A stretch of 64,000 nt of DNA from Geothermobacter hydrogeniphilus. Its GTDB lineage: Bacteria; Desulfobacterota; Desulfuromonadia; Desulfuromonadales; Geothermobacteraceae. The stretch covers positions 1 to 64,000 of the forward strand of contig NZ_NAAD01000013.1 in assembly GCF_002093115.1 (NCBI RefSeq), written 5' to 3'. Numbering within the stretch: the stretch's first letter is position 1; every line of letters starts with the position of its first letter. Positions 18,023-26,992 of the stretch are shown in pieces. The translations under genes were made by a program, and so were the position numbers. The notes beneath the pieces were generated by a model. That model did not search any database, was not told the origin of the DNA, and worked only from the letters and a program-made list of their open reading frames with translations.

Positions 18023-18763
18023 ATGAATTTTCATGCCTATGTCATCAACCTGGAACACGCGACCGCCCGCTGGGAGCATATGCGCGACCAGTTGGAGCAT
18101 TCCACCATCCCCTACACACGCATCGAGGGGGTCTATGGTGACCGGCTCAACGAACCGGTTGCGGACTATGACGAACGCCGTTACCAGGTCCGTACCGGCA
18201 AGGAGACCAACAAGCGGGAGATCGGCTGCTACTTCAGCCATATCAAGGCGATGCGGACCTTTCTGCAGTCCGACCTCCCCTACGCGCTCATCCTCGAAGA
18301 TGACGTCAGCCTGCCGGAAAACATCATTCCGCTGCTGACCGAAGCGACAACGCACGACGAAAACTGGGACATGCTGCGCCTGACATCGTCACGAGAGGGC
18401 GACTTTCTCCATTTCGCCCAGCTGAGCGGCTGCTACCAACTGGCTTACAACCTGAAGGTTCTGAAAAACACCGGAGCCTATTTCCTCAACCGGCATGCGG
18501 CCGAGTGCTGCGTCAACAGGATGCTGCCGATGAGTCTTCCCTACGATGTCGCCCTGGACCGGGACTGGGATTTCGGCTTTAAAACCGCCTGCATCGTCCC
18601 CTTCCCGATCCAGCTGGAGGAGGAGTTCCCGGGGCAGATCCCGAAAGCCAGACGCATCCGGCTTTACCGGTCAACGACCTTCCACCTGTTTCACCTGCGG
18701 ACCCTGCTTGAACGGCGGCGGCATCGCCGGCGCTATTACCGGCAGGCACAGGCAGGTCAATGA
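18023..18763 (+). CDS. Glycosyltransferase family 25 protein
   Basis: 246-residue second GT25 enzyme, beginning NFHAYVINLEHATARWEHM, with GCYFSHIKAMRTF and ALILEDDVSLPENI. AAGGA precedes the ATG. It is similar in plan to the gene at 17160 and may be an old duplicate that adds a different residue. Its last codons and its TGA stop coincide with a partial family-1 repeat (18749-18801), so the present C terminus is repeat-derived. Confidence 0.9.
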   Translation: MNFHAYVINLEHATARWEHMRDQLEHSTIPYTRIEGVYGDRLNEPVADYDERRYQVRTGKETNKREIGCYFSHIKAMRTFLQSDLPYALILEDDVSLPENIIPLLTEATTHDENWDMLRLTSSREGDFLHFAQLSGCYQLAYNLKVLKNTGAYFLNRHAAECCVNRMLPMSLPYDVALDRDWDFGFKTACIVPFPIQLEEEFPGQIPKARRIRLYRSTTFHLFHLRTLLERRRHRRRYYRQAQAGQ

Positions 18764-18801
18764 CTTGTGCTGTCCGCCGACAAGGAACTCACGGATTCAG
18801 G
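18749..18801 (+). repeat. Family-1 partial element, right end (F1c)
   Basis: 53 bp corresponding to the right third of the family-1 element: CAGGCAGGTCAATGACTTGT, then GCTGTCCGCCGACAAGGAACTC and the terminal GGATTCAGG, with three differences from F1a. It lies between two convergent genes and overlaps the end of the upstream GT25 gene. Confidence 0.88.
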
Positions 18802-18827
18802 AGGATGATAAAAAATCATTCACCCGT

Positions 18828-19943
18828 TCAGCAGATCCCGTTCTCCCGTCTCACCGATAACTCGTTATAAACAGAGACCGTTTTTTCAACCATCAGGTCA
18901 AGGTTGAAATTCGTCGCAACATACTGCCGCAGATCCCGGAAAGTCTGCCCGCGGGCCGCCTGGATCCGCTGACCGAGTTCGTCACAGTCTCCGGGAGCAA
19001 AAAGAAAACCGGTCCTGCCGTCCAGAACGATATCCAGCACGCCCCCATGAGCCGTCGCGATCACCGGCACCTCCATGGCCAGAGCTTCAGCCGCGGCCCG
19101 GCCGAAACTTTCCGGCTTCTTTGAAGAGGAAACCACGACATCACTCAAGGCATAGATTTCCGCGATCTTTTTCTGACTGCCGGTGAACAGCAGGTGTCCC
19201 GCCAATTGCTGATCTCCGGCCCGTCGCTTGAGGACTTCGAGGTAGGTCCGTTTATCCTCACGGACACCGCCGACAATCAAACCGAGGATATCAGGCATGC
19301 CCCTCCGCAGTCCGGCAATGGCGTCGATGAAAGTTTCAAAATCCTTCAGCTGGGTTATCCGCCCGACAGAGGTGACAACCCATCGGCCTTCGAGCCCGTG
19401 GTCGGCCCGGAAACGGGCCATGAACTCCCGGTCAAGATTATCGGGATCGAAAGCCTCCAGGTCCACCCCGCGCGGAATCACCACCAGTTTTTCATCGAGC
19501 ACGCCATAGTGCTGTTTGACGTAATCCCTGATCGCCCCGCTGACGCAGATCACCCTGTCGCCGTAAGTCATCACCCGGCTGTAGGCATTGACGCTGTTGA
19601 AACCATGCACGGTGGTGACGAAGGGGACCCGCAAGGAACGATTGGCCAGACAGCAGAGCCAGGCCGGAACCCGGCTGCGGGCATGCAGGATATCGGGTTG
19701 CAGCTCCATCAGCAGGCGGCGCAGCCGACGGATGCGCGCCGGCGCCGTCAGGGGGTTCTTGCTGCAGACATCCAGTCGGCAATGACGTCCGCCGTCCTGC
19801 TCGATGACCTCAGCCAGGCGGCCGCCGTTGCTGATCACGGTGCTGGAAATTCCCCGGGCGACCAGTTCGCGGCTCAGCTCGACCGTTCCCCGCTCAACCC
19901 CTCCTTCGTTCAGTTCCGGCAGCACCTGCACAACGTGCATCAC
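18828..19943 (-). CDS. Glycosyltransferase family 4 protein
   Basis: 371-residue GT-B fold transferase. The N-terminal VVQVLPELNEGGVERGTVEL segment with its GGVERG loop, the VTSVGRITQLKD start of the C-terminal domain, and SSSKKPESFGRAAAEALAMEVPVIAT (the E-x7-E donor site) are typical of WaaG-like GT4 enzymes. It overlaps the upstream ELM1-family gene by 4 bp and is the last gene of the long lipid A operon, so a core-oligosaccharide role is likely. The gene is convergent with the plus-strand glycosyltransferase operon. Confidence 0.92.
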   Translation of the reverse strand: MMHVVQVLPELNEGGVERGTVELSRELVARGISSTVISNGGRLAEVIEQDGGRHCRLDVCSKNPLTAPARIRRLRRLLMELQPDILHARSRVPAWLCCLANRSLRVPFVTTVHGFNSVNAYSRVMTYGDRVICVSGAIRDYVKQHYGVLDEKLVVIPRGVDLEAFDPDNLDREFMARFRADHGLEGRWVVTSVGRITQLKDFETFIDAIAGLRRGMPDILGLIVGGVREDKRTYLEVLKRRAGDQQLAGHLLFTGSQKKIAEIYALSDVVVSSSKKPESFGRAAAEALAMEVPVIATAHGGVLDIVLDGRTGFLFAPGDCDELGQRIQAARGQTFRDLRQYVATNFNLDLMVEKTVSVYNELSVRRENGIC

Positions 19944-20836
19944 AACACCCCCTTGAGCAACTGCTGAAGGTCAATCTTGGCACGGCAATGACCGAGGGTA
20001 CCGTCGAAGAGATGCACCATCCCCTGCTCTTCCAGGTGACTGATCATAGCGGCGATCTTGCTGTCCGGACGGCGATAATCAACCGGCAATATCTCCACGC
20101 AACCGTTCCCGAAACTGACCGCTTCGCTGACCATGGAAGTCGAGTCGCCGGTCAGAAAAACATGGTCACTGTAGGCGAGGTAATCGGGGATCGGGTTCTT
20201 CGGCGTTCGGGAATAAATCACCCGGTCGGCGAAATCGAACGTTTCCAGCATCCGTTCCACCTCGTCCGGAGTTCGCCGGGAGGTGGTCACCAGCTTGTCC
20301 GCCGCGGGAAAAAGAGCAAAGATCTCCTCGACCCGGACCTTCAGCGCCGCCGCGTCCAGGCGGCAATGGCGACTGTTGCCGCCGATAATCAGGGAAATAT
20401 AACGGCGATCGGGGTCGGGACGGAAAACGCCTCGGGGTGAGACGCGGCAAAGATTGATCGGCAGAGAGACCAGGTTGTCCCTGGACGGAGGGTTGTCATG
20501 CTCCTGGGCGAGGATGAGATCGAAATCATAGCGAAACCCCCGCGGCAGCATGATCGCCACCGAACGGGCCCGCAACCGCCGGGCAAGCACCTTGTTGGCG
20601 TAATAGGTCTCGGAACCGGCAGAGACAACCAGGTCGTAATGCCTGTCACAGGTCACCGGAGTAAACAGCGAAGAGGAATAGACACCGCAACGGTCAAACA
20701 GGTAGCCGAGGCCTTTGGCCAGCCTGCCGCGAGTCCGGACTTCGATCAGGTCATGATCACACCCTGACAGTTCGGCAAAAGCGAGGGACTGGTTGACATG
20801 TCCCGGTTTACCGTCGCTGAGAACCAGAGCCTTCAT
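19940..20836 (-). CDS. ELM1/GtrOC1 family putative glycosyltransferase
   Basis: 298-residue protein of the ELM1 family (named for a plant mitochondrial-fission factor). Diagnostic are VLSDGKPGHVNQSLAFAE at the N terminus, LIIGGNSRHCRL in the middle, TTSRRTPDEVE, and FLTGDSTSMVSEAVSFG near the C terminus. The layout resembles a GT-B glycosyltransferase, and bacterial members are annotated GtrOC1. It sits between lpxK and a GT4 gene with 4-bp overlaps on both sides, supporting an LPS core role. Activity is not established by sequence. Confidence 0.85.
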   Translation of the reverse strand: MKALVLSDGKPGHVNQSLAFAELSGCDHDLIEVRTRGRLAKGLGYLFDRCGVYSSSLFTPVTCDRHYDLVVSAGSETYYANKVLARRLRARSVAIMLPRGFRYDFDLILAQEHDNPPSRDNLVSLPINLCRVSPRGVFRPDPDRRYISLIIGGNSRHCRLDAAALKVRVEEIFALFPAADKLVTTSRRTPDEVERMLETFDFADRVIYSRTPKNPIPDYLAYSDHVFLTGDSTSMVSEAVSFGNGCVEILPVDYRRPDSKIAAMISHLEEQGMVHLFDGTLGHCRAKIDLQQLLKGVL

Positions 20837-22095
20837 TCGCCGGGTGCAGATCCTCCGGGCAGGGATTGGGCTTCATCGATCAGCATCACCGGAATATCGT
20901 CCCGAACCGGGAAGCTGAGCCGGCAATGATCGCAGAGAATCGCGGTCTGATCTTCGTTGCAGTGCACCTCGCCCTTGCATTGCGGGCAGGCGAGAATTTC
21001 GAGCAGATCTTTTGAAAGCGGCATGGCCTGACCATCCTTGTTCAGCAATCCTTCGAGCATCCCCTCCAACCGATCCTGCCCCGAAACAAACTCCATGCGC
21101 AACGGCACCTGGTAGCAGGGACGGGGCAGATCTGTATCAGCCAGTTTAACACCGTCCTTCTCGGTGGTGAGGAAAAAATCAATATTTTCAGCCAGTCCGG
21201 CAACCTGGTCAATCATCGCCGGAGAATAGTCACAATGGTCGGCAAAAACCAGCGTCGCCTCCAGCCGGAACCCCATGTCGCGCAGCTGGTTGAAAAACGA
21301 TTCCGGGTCGGCGATACCGCAAAAGGCGGCGGCACGCCCCTGTGGGGCATCCCTCGGAACGAGCTCACCATTCAATCCCCGCAACCGGTCACCGAGACAA
21401 TGTCGGGCACGAACCGCGTCGTCAAGAGTGGCGGGAAGCTTCACTCCGGGATGCCAGCGGGTGAGAATGACCAGATCGGCCCGCTGCCGGGCACTGGCCG
21501 GTTCCCGCAGATAACCCGCCGGCAGAACCCGGCCGTTGGCAAACGGCCGCCTGGCGTCCAGCAGCAGCAGGTCGAGATCGCGCTGCAACCGCAGATGCTG
21601 AAAACCATCATCGATCAGCAGAAGTTCGGCGCCATGTTCCCGGACCGCGCACTCGGCGCAACCGACCCGGTCACTGCCAACCACGACCACCGCCTGCGGA
21701 TGACGCGAGGCCAGCAGCCAGGGCTCGTCTCCCGCCTCGGTCGCCGAGACCAGGGGCCCGTTGCCGGCACAGACGGTCAACACCCCGTCGTGACGTCTCC
21801 CGCCGTAACCACGTGAAATAACAGCGGCACGCACCCCTTTACGCTGTGCCCAGTCCAGCAGCCAGGCGACCATCGGCGTCTTGCCGGTTCCACCTGTCGC
21901 CAGGTTGCCCACGGAAACCACCGGCACCGGCGGTCGGTAAGAACGCAACCAGCCCTTGCGGAAGAACCACACCCGCGCCCTGCCGACCCATCCATAGACC
22001 AGGGAGGCGGGGAGCAGCAGGGTAAACAGCAGGGCCTCAATCCCCTTCTCCGGCCCCTCGATGGCGAAGCGGCGATACCAGCGGGTAAACTTCAT
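20833..22095 (-). CDS. lpxK: Tetraacyldisaccharide 4'-kinase fused to a Trm112-like zinc ribbon
   Basis: 420-residue fusion. Residues 1-about 350 are LpxK, the inner-membrane kinase placing the 4'-phosphate on lipid A; the Walker A loop is NLATGGTGKTP, the N terminus has a hydrophobic stretch, and LIDDGFQHLRLQRDLDLLLLD is the Walker B/conserved Asp region. Residues about 355-420 are a Trm112/YcaR-like domain: LLEILACPQCKG and LCDHC form two CxxC pairs, then FPVRDDIPVML. In E. coli, ycaR is a separate gene next to lpxK; here one ORF covers both. It overlaps both neighbours by 4 bp. Confidence 0.93.
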   Translation of the reverse strand: MKFTRWYRRFAIEGPEKGIEALLFTLLLPASLVYGWVGRARVWFFRKGWLRSYRPPVPVVSVGNLATGGTGKTPMVAWLLDWAQRKGVRAAVISRGYGGRRHDGVLTVCAGNGPLVSATEAGDEPWLLASRHPQAVVVVGSDRVGCAECAVREHGAELLLIDDGFQHLRLQRDLDLLLLDARRPFANGRVLPAGYLREPASARQRADLVILTRWHPGVKLPATLDDAVRARHCLGDRLRGLNGELVPRDAPQGRAAAFCGIADPESFFNQLRDMGFRLEATLVFADHCDYSPAMIDQVAGLAENIDFFLTTEKDGVKLADTDLPRPCYQVPLRMEFVSGQDRLEGMLEGLLNKDGQAMPLSKDLLEILACPQCKGEVHCNEDQTAILCDHCRLSFPVRDDIPVMLIDEAQSLPGGSAPGE

Positions 22096-23384
22096 CCCCG
22101 CCGCTCCAGCAACACCGAAAGCAGTTCCAGGCTGCGGTCCGTGGCACCGGCATGACGATCAAGCAGTGCTTTTCCCGCCCGCCCCATCCGCTCTCTCTGC
22201 TCGGGGTGAGCCAGCATCTCGTTCAGCACCCGCACCAGGTCGGAAAGGTCGTTGACCTGCCGACCGCCGCGGGCGAACAGCACCAGCCGGGAAATTTCCC
22301 GGAAATTATTCATGTGCGGACCGAACAGGACGGGTTTCTGCAGCAGCGACGCTTCGAGAATATTATGCCCGCCGACCGGAACCAGGCTGCCACCGACGAA
22401 AACGATGTCGGCGAGGTCATAAAACTTCAGCATTTCGCCCAGGGTATCACCGATCAGGATCGTCTCCGCGTCCAGCGGCAGGCCCTCGCACTGGCTGCGC
22501 AGCCGGGTCTCCAAGCCGGCCTGGGTGATCATCCCCGCCACCTCCGGGGTTCGCTCGGGATGCCGGGGCACCAGCATCAGGCGGAAACCGGGGTTGCTCT
22601 CCAGGCACGCCCGGTAAGCCTGCACCAGCAGTTCTTCCTCGCCGTCATGGGTACTGCCGGCCACCAGCAGAACCTGCTCGGGAACCAGACCGAGCCGGGT
22701 TCTGAAAAGATCCGTTTCACCGGTTTCGAAAACCGGCGAGCCCATGTCGAACTTGAGATTCCCGGAAACTCCGATCCGGTCGCGCCCGGCGCCGAGGTCA
22801 TGAATGCGTTCGGCGTCCAGCTCGGTCTGCATGGCATAGAGCTCAATGCAGTCGAGAATCGGCCGGAGCAGCCGGCGGAAACGCTTGTAACGCGGATAGG
22901 AACGATCAGATATCCGGCCGTTGACCAGGGCAACCGGAATGCCCCGACGATGGGCGAGGCGGACAAAATTGGGCCAGATTTCGGTTTCGACCAGCACGAT
23001 CAGCTCGGGCCTGATCCGACCCAGAACCCGGCGGATAACGACGGAAATATCAAAGGGGAAAAACAGGCAGAGATCTACGCAGTCCAGTTCAGCGGCGATG
23101 GAATGGCCGGTTTCAGTGACATTGCTGAGGACGATGGCATGGTCGGGATGAGCCCGGCGCAGGCCTTCCAGCAGGGGGACGGCAGCCCGGGTTTCACCAA
23201 CCGAGACCGCGTGGACCCAGATGACCTTGCGGCCGTCAAGCGGCGCCAGGTGCCCGGCGGCGTACAAACCGAGCCGATCCCGGATACCGCGCCGGCTTTT
23301 GCCATACTTCAAGCCGCGCAGCAGGTAATAGGGGATCAGGCCCAGGCCCGCCAGAATCAGCAGCAGGTCATACAGCAGATACAC
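22092..23384 (-). CDS. waaA: 3-deoxy-D-manno-octulosonic acid transferase
   Basis: 430-residue GT30 Kdo transferase attaching Kdo to lipid IVA. There is an N-terminal membrane anchor (LLYDLLLILAGLGLIPYYLL), then VWVHAVSVGE-type sequence (IWVHAVSVGETRAAVPLL) and the C-terminal donor site VGGSLVPVGGHNILEAS. I choose the GTG at 23384: GGAGG lies 6 bases upstream, and the anchor begins directly there; the ATG at 23441 would add a hydrophilic tail. This start overlaps the previous gene by 17 bp, matching the coupling seen across the operon. Confidence 0.93.
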   Translation of the reverse strand: MYLLYDLLLILAGLGLIPYYLLRGLKYGKSRRGIRDRLGLYAAGHLAPLDGRKVIWVHAVSVGETRAAVPLLEGLRRAHPDHAIVLSNVTETGHSIAAELDCVDLCLFFPFDISVVIRRVLGRIRPELIVLVETEIWPNFVRLAHRRGIPVALVNGRISDRSYPRYKRFRRLLRPILDCIELYAMQTELDAERIHDLGAGRDRIGVSGNLKFDMGSPVFETGETDLFRTRLGLVPEQVLLVAGSTHDGEEELLVQAYRACLESNPGFRLMLVPRHPERTPEVAGMITQAGLETRLRSQCEGLPLDAETILIGDTLGEMLKFYDLADIVFVGGSLVPVGGHNILEASLLQKPVLFGPHMNNFREISRLVLFARGGRQVNDLSDLVRVLNEMLAHPEQRERMGRAGKALLDRHAGATDRSLELLSVLLERRG

Positions 23385-24060
23385 CACGTTCCTCCAGTCG
23401 TGAAACGGCCCGTGCCTCATTCTCCGCCATGGACCGGGCAAGCCGCTCGCAGAAGACTTCGGCCTGCTCGCCCGGTTGATGCCAGATCGGCGGGCCGAAG
23501 GAAAAAACCCCGCGGGCGAACGGTGCCGGCAGCAGAAAACGGTCCCAGGAAGAGAAACGATGCCCGCGGCTGGAAACGTAAGCCATCGGGATCACCGGTC
23601 GGCCGGAAATCCTGGCCAATTGGGCAACGCCCGGCTTGACCTGGTGGCGGGGGCCACGGGGGCCGTCGGGGGTGAAAACCAGATCAAACGGCTCGCGCAT
23701 CAGTTTGACCATCTCCCGCAACGCGCGGCTGCCGCCCCGACTGGACGAACCGCGAACCGTTCCCTGGCCGAAAAGCTTCATCGTCCGGGCGATCAATTCG
23801 CCGTCCTGCGATGAACTGATCAGGATCCTCGCACCGCCACCATCCGCCACGCCCTTCCTGACATGCTGATAGCCCTTGACCATCAGCAGCAGTTGATCAT
23901 GCCAGAAAGAAATGATGATACGCTCTCCCCTGGTGAACAGCTCCCGGACATGGTCAACGCCCAGATACTCGGTTCTCTGGCTGGCGTGGATCAGGTTGAT
24001 GACTCCCCACCCCAGCACCGGAACGCAGGCCGCGGCCAGGCGCTCAGTCCAACGACCCAT
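23368..24060 (-). CDS. DUF374 family lysophospholipid acyltransferase-like protein
   Basis: 230-residue LPLAT-superfamily protein of the DUF374 type. The block IISFWHDQLLLM holds the HxxxxD-like catalytic motif, followed by SSSQDGELIART, GSSSRGGSRALREM and FTPDGPRGPRHQVKPG, all typical. Its place between msbA and waaA suggests a lipid A secondary acyltransferase role, which is inferred. The ATG at 24060 has GAGG upstream and lies inside the end of msbA; a longer reading from 24183 is out of frame with msbA and has no support. Confidence 0.88.
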   Translation of the reverse strand: MGRWTERLAAACVPVLGWGVINLIHASQRTEYLGVDHVRELFTRGERIIISFWHDQLLLMVKGYQHVRKGVADGGGARILISSSQDGELIARTMKLFGQGTVRGSSSRGGSRALREMVKLMREPFDLVFTPDGPRGPRHQVKPGVAQLARISGRPVIPMAYVSSRGHRFSSWDRFLLPAPFARGVFSFGPPIWHQPGEQAEVFCERLARSMAENEARAVSRLEERGVSAV

Positions 24061-25819
24061 CAGTATCCTCTTTGAACTGCATGTCATGCAATCGGCGGTA
24101 CATGCCACCCCGCGCCAGCAGTTCCTCGTGGGTTCCGATTTCGCAGATGGTTCCCTTGTCGAGAACAACGATGCGATCGGCATGTTTCACCGTCGAGAGC
24201 CGGTGGGCGATGACGATCGTCGTCCGGTTCTCCACCAGGTTGTTGAGCGCCTCCTGGACAATCGCCTCGCTTTCGGTGTCCAGAGCGCTGGTCGCCTCGT
24301 CGAGAATCAGCACCGGCGCATTCTGATAGACGGCACGGGCAATGCTGATCCGTTGCCGCTGACCGCCGGACAGTCTGAGACCACGGTCACCGATTTCAGT
24401 CTGGTAGCCGTCAGGAAGCTCTTCGATAAACCCGTCGGCATAGGCCTGGCGGGCGGCTTCCCGCACCCGGTCAAGTGAGCCCTCGGCGCTGCCGTAGCTG
24501 ATGTTGTTGGCGATGGTGTCGTTGAAGAGAAAAGCCTCCTGGTCGACCATGGCCATATTGCGATGCAGACTCTCGGCGCTGATCTCCCGCAGATCATGAC
24601 CGTCAAGCCGGATCGATCCTGAATCGGGATCGAAAAACCGCAGCAGCAACCCCATCAGGGTGGTTTTTCCCGAGCCGCTCGGCCCGACCAGGGCGACCAT
24701 TTCTCCCGGCTTGATCGTGAGCGACAGGTCGCGGATAACCGGTTCCAGGGACGCGGTGTCATAGCTGAAGCAGACATGATCCAGCACCAGTTCACCTCGA
24801 ACCCGGTCAAGCCGGACGGCGTTTTCCGCGTCGAGGATCTCCGGTTGCGCTTCAAACAGTTCGAACACCCGCTCGGCCGCCCCCATCGCCGACTGGAAGA
24901 CATTGTTGACCCTGACCAGACGCTTGACCGGTCCATACATCATCAGGATGGCGGCAACGATGGAAAACAGCTGCCCCTGGGTCATTTCTCCGGCCAGCAC
25001 CCGGTTGAGTCCGTACCAGAGGACTCCGGCGACGCCGAGGGAGGTCAGCAGCTCGGTGACCGGAGACGATGCGGCATCATACTTGATGACCTTGCGCCAG
25101 AAATTGTAATAGGAGCGATTCTTGTCGAAGAAGCGTCGTACCTGGTCCTTTTCGGTCCCGAAGGACTTGATCACCTTGATGCCGGAAAAGGCCTGTTCAA
25201 GCGCTGTGGTCAGAACCGCGATAGCACCCTGGCTCTTCTTCACGTAAGCCTTGATGCGCCTCGCCAGCAGCGCCGCCGGCAGGGCCGTTGCCGGCAGCGC
25301 GGTGAAAGCGATCAGAGCCATTTTCCAGTCGGTATAAAAAGCCAGCCCGACCAGCACCACCAGGGTAAAGCTCTCCCGCAGGATGATCACCAGGACATCG
25401 CCGAGAAAAGCCTGCAGCATGCCGATATCATTGAGCACCCGCGACATGATACTGCCGGTCCCGTTGCTGGAATGAAACCGCATCGACAGGGACATCAGGT
25501 GCTTGAAAACCTGGTTGCGCAGATCCTGGATCGCCAGTTGCCCGGCGGTCAGGATATAATACTGCTGAACATACCGGGACAACCCCTTGAACGCCGCCAG
25601 GCCGATCACAATTAACGGAACCAGCTGAATCAGGTCACGGTCCCCGGCGATGATCAGCTTGTCGATAAACGGCTGAACAAGCTTCGCCATGGCGCCGTCG
25701 GTCGACGCCACGCCGAGAGACGCGAGCATGGACAGCAGGATTCTCCTGCGGTAGGGCCACGCGTAAGACCAGACCCGCTTGGAAAGATTCTTTATCTGCC
25801 TGGAATCATCCACGATCAA
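24044..25819 (-). CDS. msbA: Lipid A export ABC transporter MsbA
   Basis: 591-residue half-transporter that flips lipid A-core across the inner membrane. Six transmembrane helices occupy about residues 10-300. The ATPase domain has Walker A VGPSGSGKTTLMG, signature LSGGQRQR, Walker B VLILDEATSALD and the switch His in IAHRLST. The start is uncertain: a TTG at 25819 overlaps the lpxB stop as TTGA with an AGAGATGG sequence upstream; an ATG at 25861 would add 14 residues reading out of frame through the lpxB end. Confidence 0.93.
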   Translation of the reverse strand: MIVDDSRQIKNLSKRVWSYAWPYRRRILLSMLASLGVASTDGAMAKLVQPFIDKLIIAGDRDLIQLVPLIVIGLAAFKGLSRYVQQYYILTAGQLAIQDLRNQVFKHLMSLSMRFHSSNGTGSIMSRVLNDIGMLQAFLGDVLVIILRESFTLVVLVGLAFYTDWKMALIAFTALPATALPAALLARRIKAYVKKSQGAIAVLTTALEQAFSGIKVIKSFGTEKDQVRRFFDKNRSYYNFWRKVIKYDAASSPVTELLTSLGVAGVLWYGLNRVLAGEMTQGQLFSIVAAILMMYGPVKRLVRVNNVFQSAMGAAERVFELFEAQPEILDAENAVRLDRVRGELVLDHVCFSYDTASLEPVIRDLSLTIKPGEMVALVGPSGSGKTTLMGLLLRFFDPDSGSIRLDGHDLREISAESLHRNMAMVDQEAFLFNDTIANNISYGSAEGSLDRVREAARQAYADGFIEELPDGYQTEIGDRGLRLSGGQRQRISIARAVYQNAPVLILDEATSALDTESEAIVQEALNNLVENRTTIVIAHRLSTVKHADRIVVLDKGTICEIGTHEELLARGGMYRRLHDMQFKEDTDGSLD

Positions 25820-26973
25820 TACACCATCTCTTTCAGCAAAACGGCAACCTTCCGGGAGCACCCCGGCTCACCGAGCAGCCTGCGCACCTCGGCCAGATCA
25901 TTTATCATTTCAGCCCGGCAGGAACCGTCCGACAGCAGCCGTTTAAGCTCGGCGAGCAGATTCTCGACATTCGCCTCGTCCTGAAGATATTCCGCGACAA
26001 CCTGTCTGCCGGCAACGATGTTCGGCAGGCTTACATAGGGTATTCTGATCAACCGTCGGGCCAGGGCATAGGTCAGGGAGGAGGCCTTGTAGATGACCGT
26101 CATCGGGATACCGGCCAGGGCCACCTGCAGGGTGACAGTCCCCGAAACAGACAGGATAGCGGAACAGATTCCGGCAACCGAATAGATATCCTCCCGACAG
26201 ATCATCAGATCCGGAAAAGCCGGGGTCAATTCTTCCCGCAACAGGTCTTCACTCAGAGACGGTGCCAGTGGAACAACAAACTGCAGTTCGGGACGCTCGT
26301 CTTTGAGAGCCCGCGCGGCTTCGACCATGGTCGGCCAGCAGTAGCGGATTTCACTCCGTCGACTGCCGGGCAACAATCCTACGATCGGCCGCTGCGGATC
26401 AAACCCGAGTCGTCCACCGAGGTCCACGTCCCGGCGGGCCCCGGAGAACTCGTCCAGCAGGGGATTGCCGACATAGGCAGTACGGATTCCGGCGGCGTTG
26501 AACAGCTCTTCCTCAAAAGGAAAGATCACGGCCAGCTGATCGATACACCGGGCCATGGTCTTCATCCGGCCGGGCCGTGAAGCCCAGACCTTGGGAGCGA
26601 TGTAGTAGAGGACCGGCACCCCGGCCCGCCTGGCGGCACGGGCGAGCTTGAGGTTCATCCCTGGATAATCGACAAGCACCAGCAGGTCGGGACGCACATC
26701 GCCTCCCGGCTGCATCATTCGGCAGAGATCGCGATAAACCCTGCGGATGGCCGGCAGACGTCCCAGCACCTCCACAACGCCCATGACCGAAAGCGATTCC
26801 ATGGGAATCCGGACATCGCACCCCGCAGCCCGCATCCGGTCCCCGCCGACCCCGAAAAAGGATAGCCCGGGAGCAAGCTCCCGGGCTGCCCGGATAAGAT
26901 TGGCGGCATGCAGATCTCCGGAGGCTTCACCGGCTACAATCAGCACCCGACGGTGCTCTGTCCGTTGCGACAT
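25816..26973 (-). CDS. lpxB: Lipid-A-disaccharide synthase
   Basis: 385-residue GT19 enzyme condensing UDP-2,3-diacylglucosamine with lipid X. The N terminus carries LIVAGEASGDLHAANL, and FFGVGGDRM, VDYPGMNLKLAR, YYIAPKVWASRPGR and LPGSRRSEI follow in family order. The ATG at 26973 gives the usual length (E. coli 382). It follows lpxA by 19 bp. Most clusters of this lineage place lpxI between lpxA and lpxB, but here the two are adjacent. Confidence 0.96.
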   Translation of the reverse strand: MSQRTEHRRVLIVAGEASGDLHAANLIRAARELAPGLSFFGVGGDRMRAAGCDVRIPMESLSVMGVVEVLGRLPAIRRVYRDLCRMMQPGGDVRPDLLVLVDYPGMNLKLARAARRAGVPVLYYIAPKVWASRPGRMKTMARCIDQLAVIFPFEEELFNAAGIRTAYVGNPLLDEFSGARRDVDLGGRLGFDPQRPIVGLLPGSRRSEIRYCWPTMVEAARALKDERPELQFVVPLAPSLSEDLLREELTPAFPDLMICREDIYSVAGICSAILSVSGTVTLQVALAGIPMTVIYKASSLTYALARRLIRIPYVSLPNIVAGRQVVAEYLQDEANVENLLAELKRLLSDGSCRAEMINDLAEVRRLLGEPGCSRKVAVLLKEMVY

Positions 26974-26992
26974 CACCGGAACCGGGACCTGC

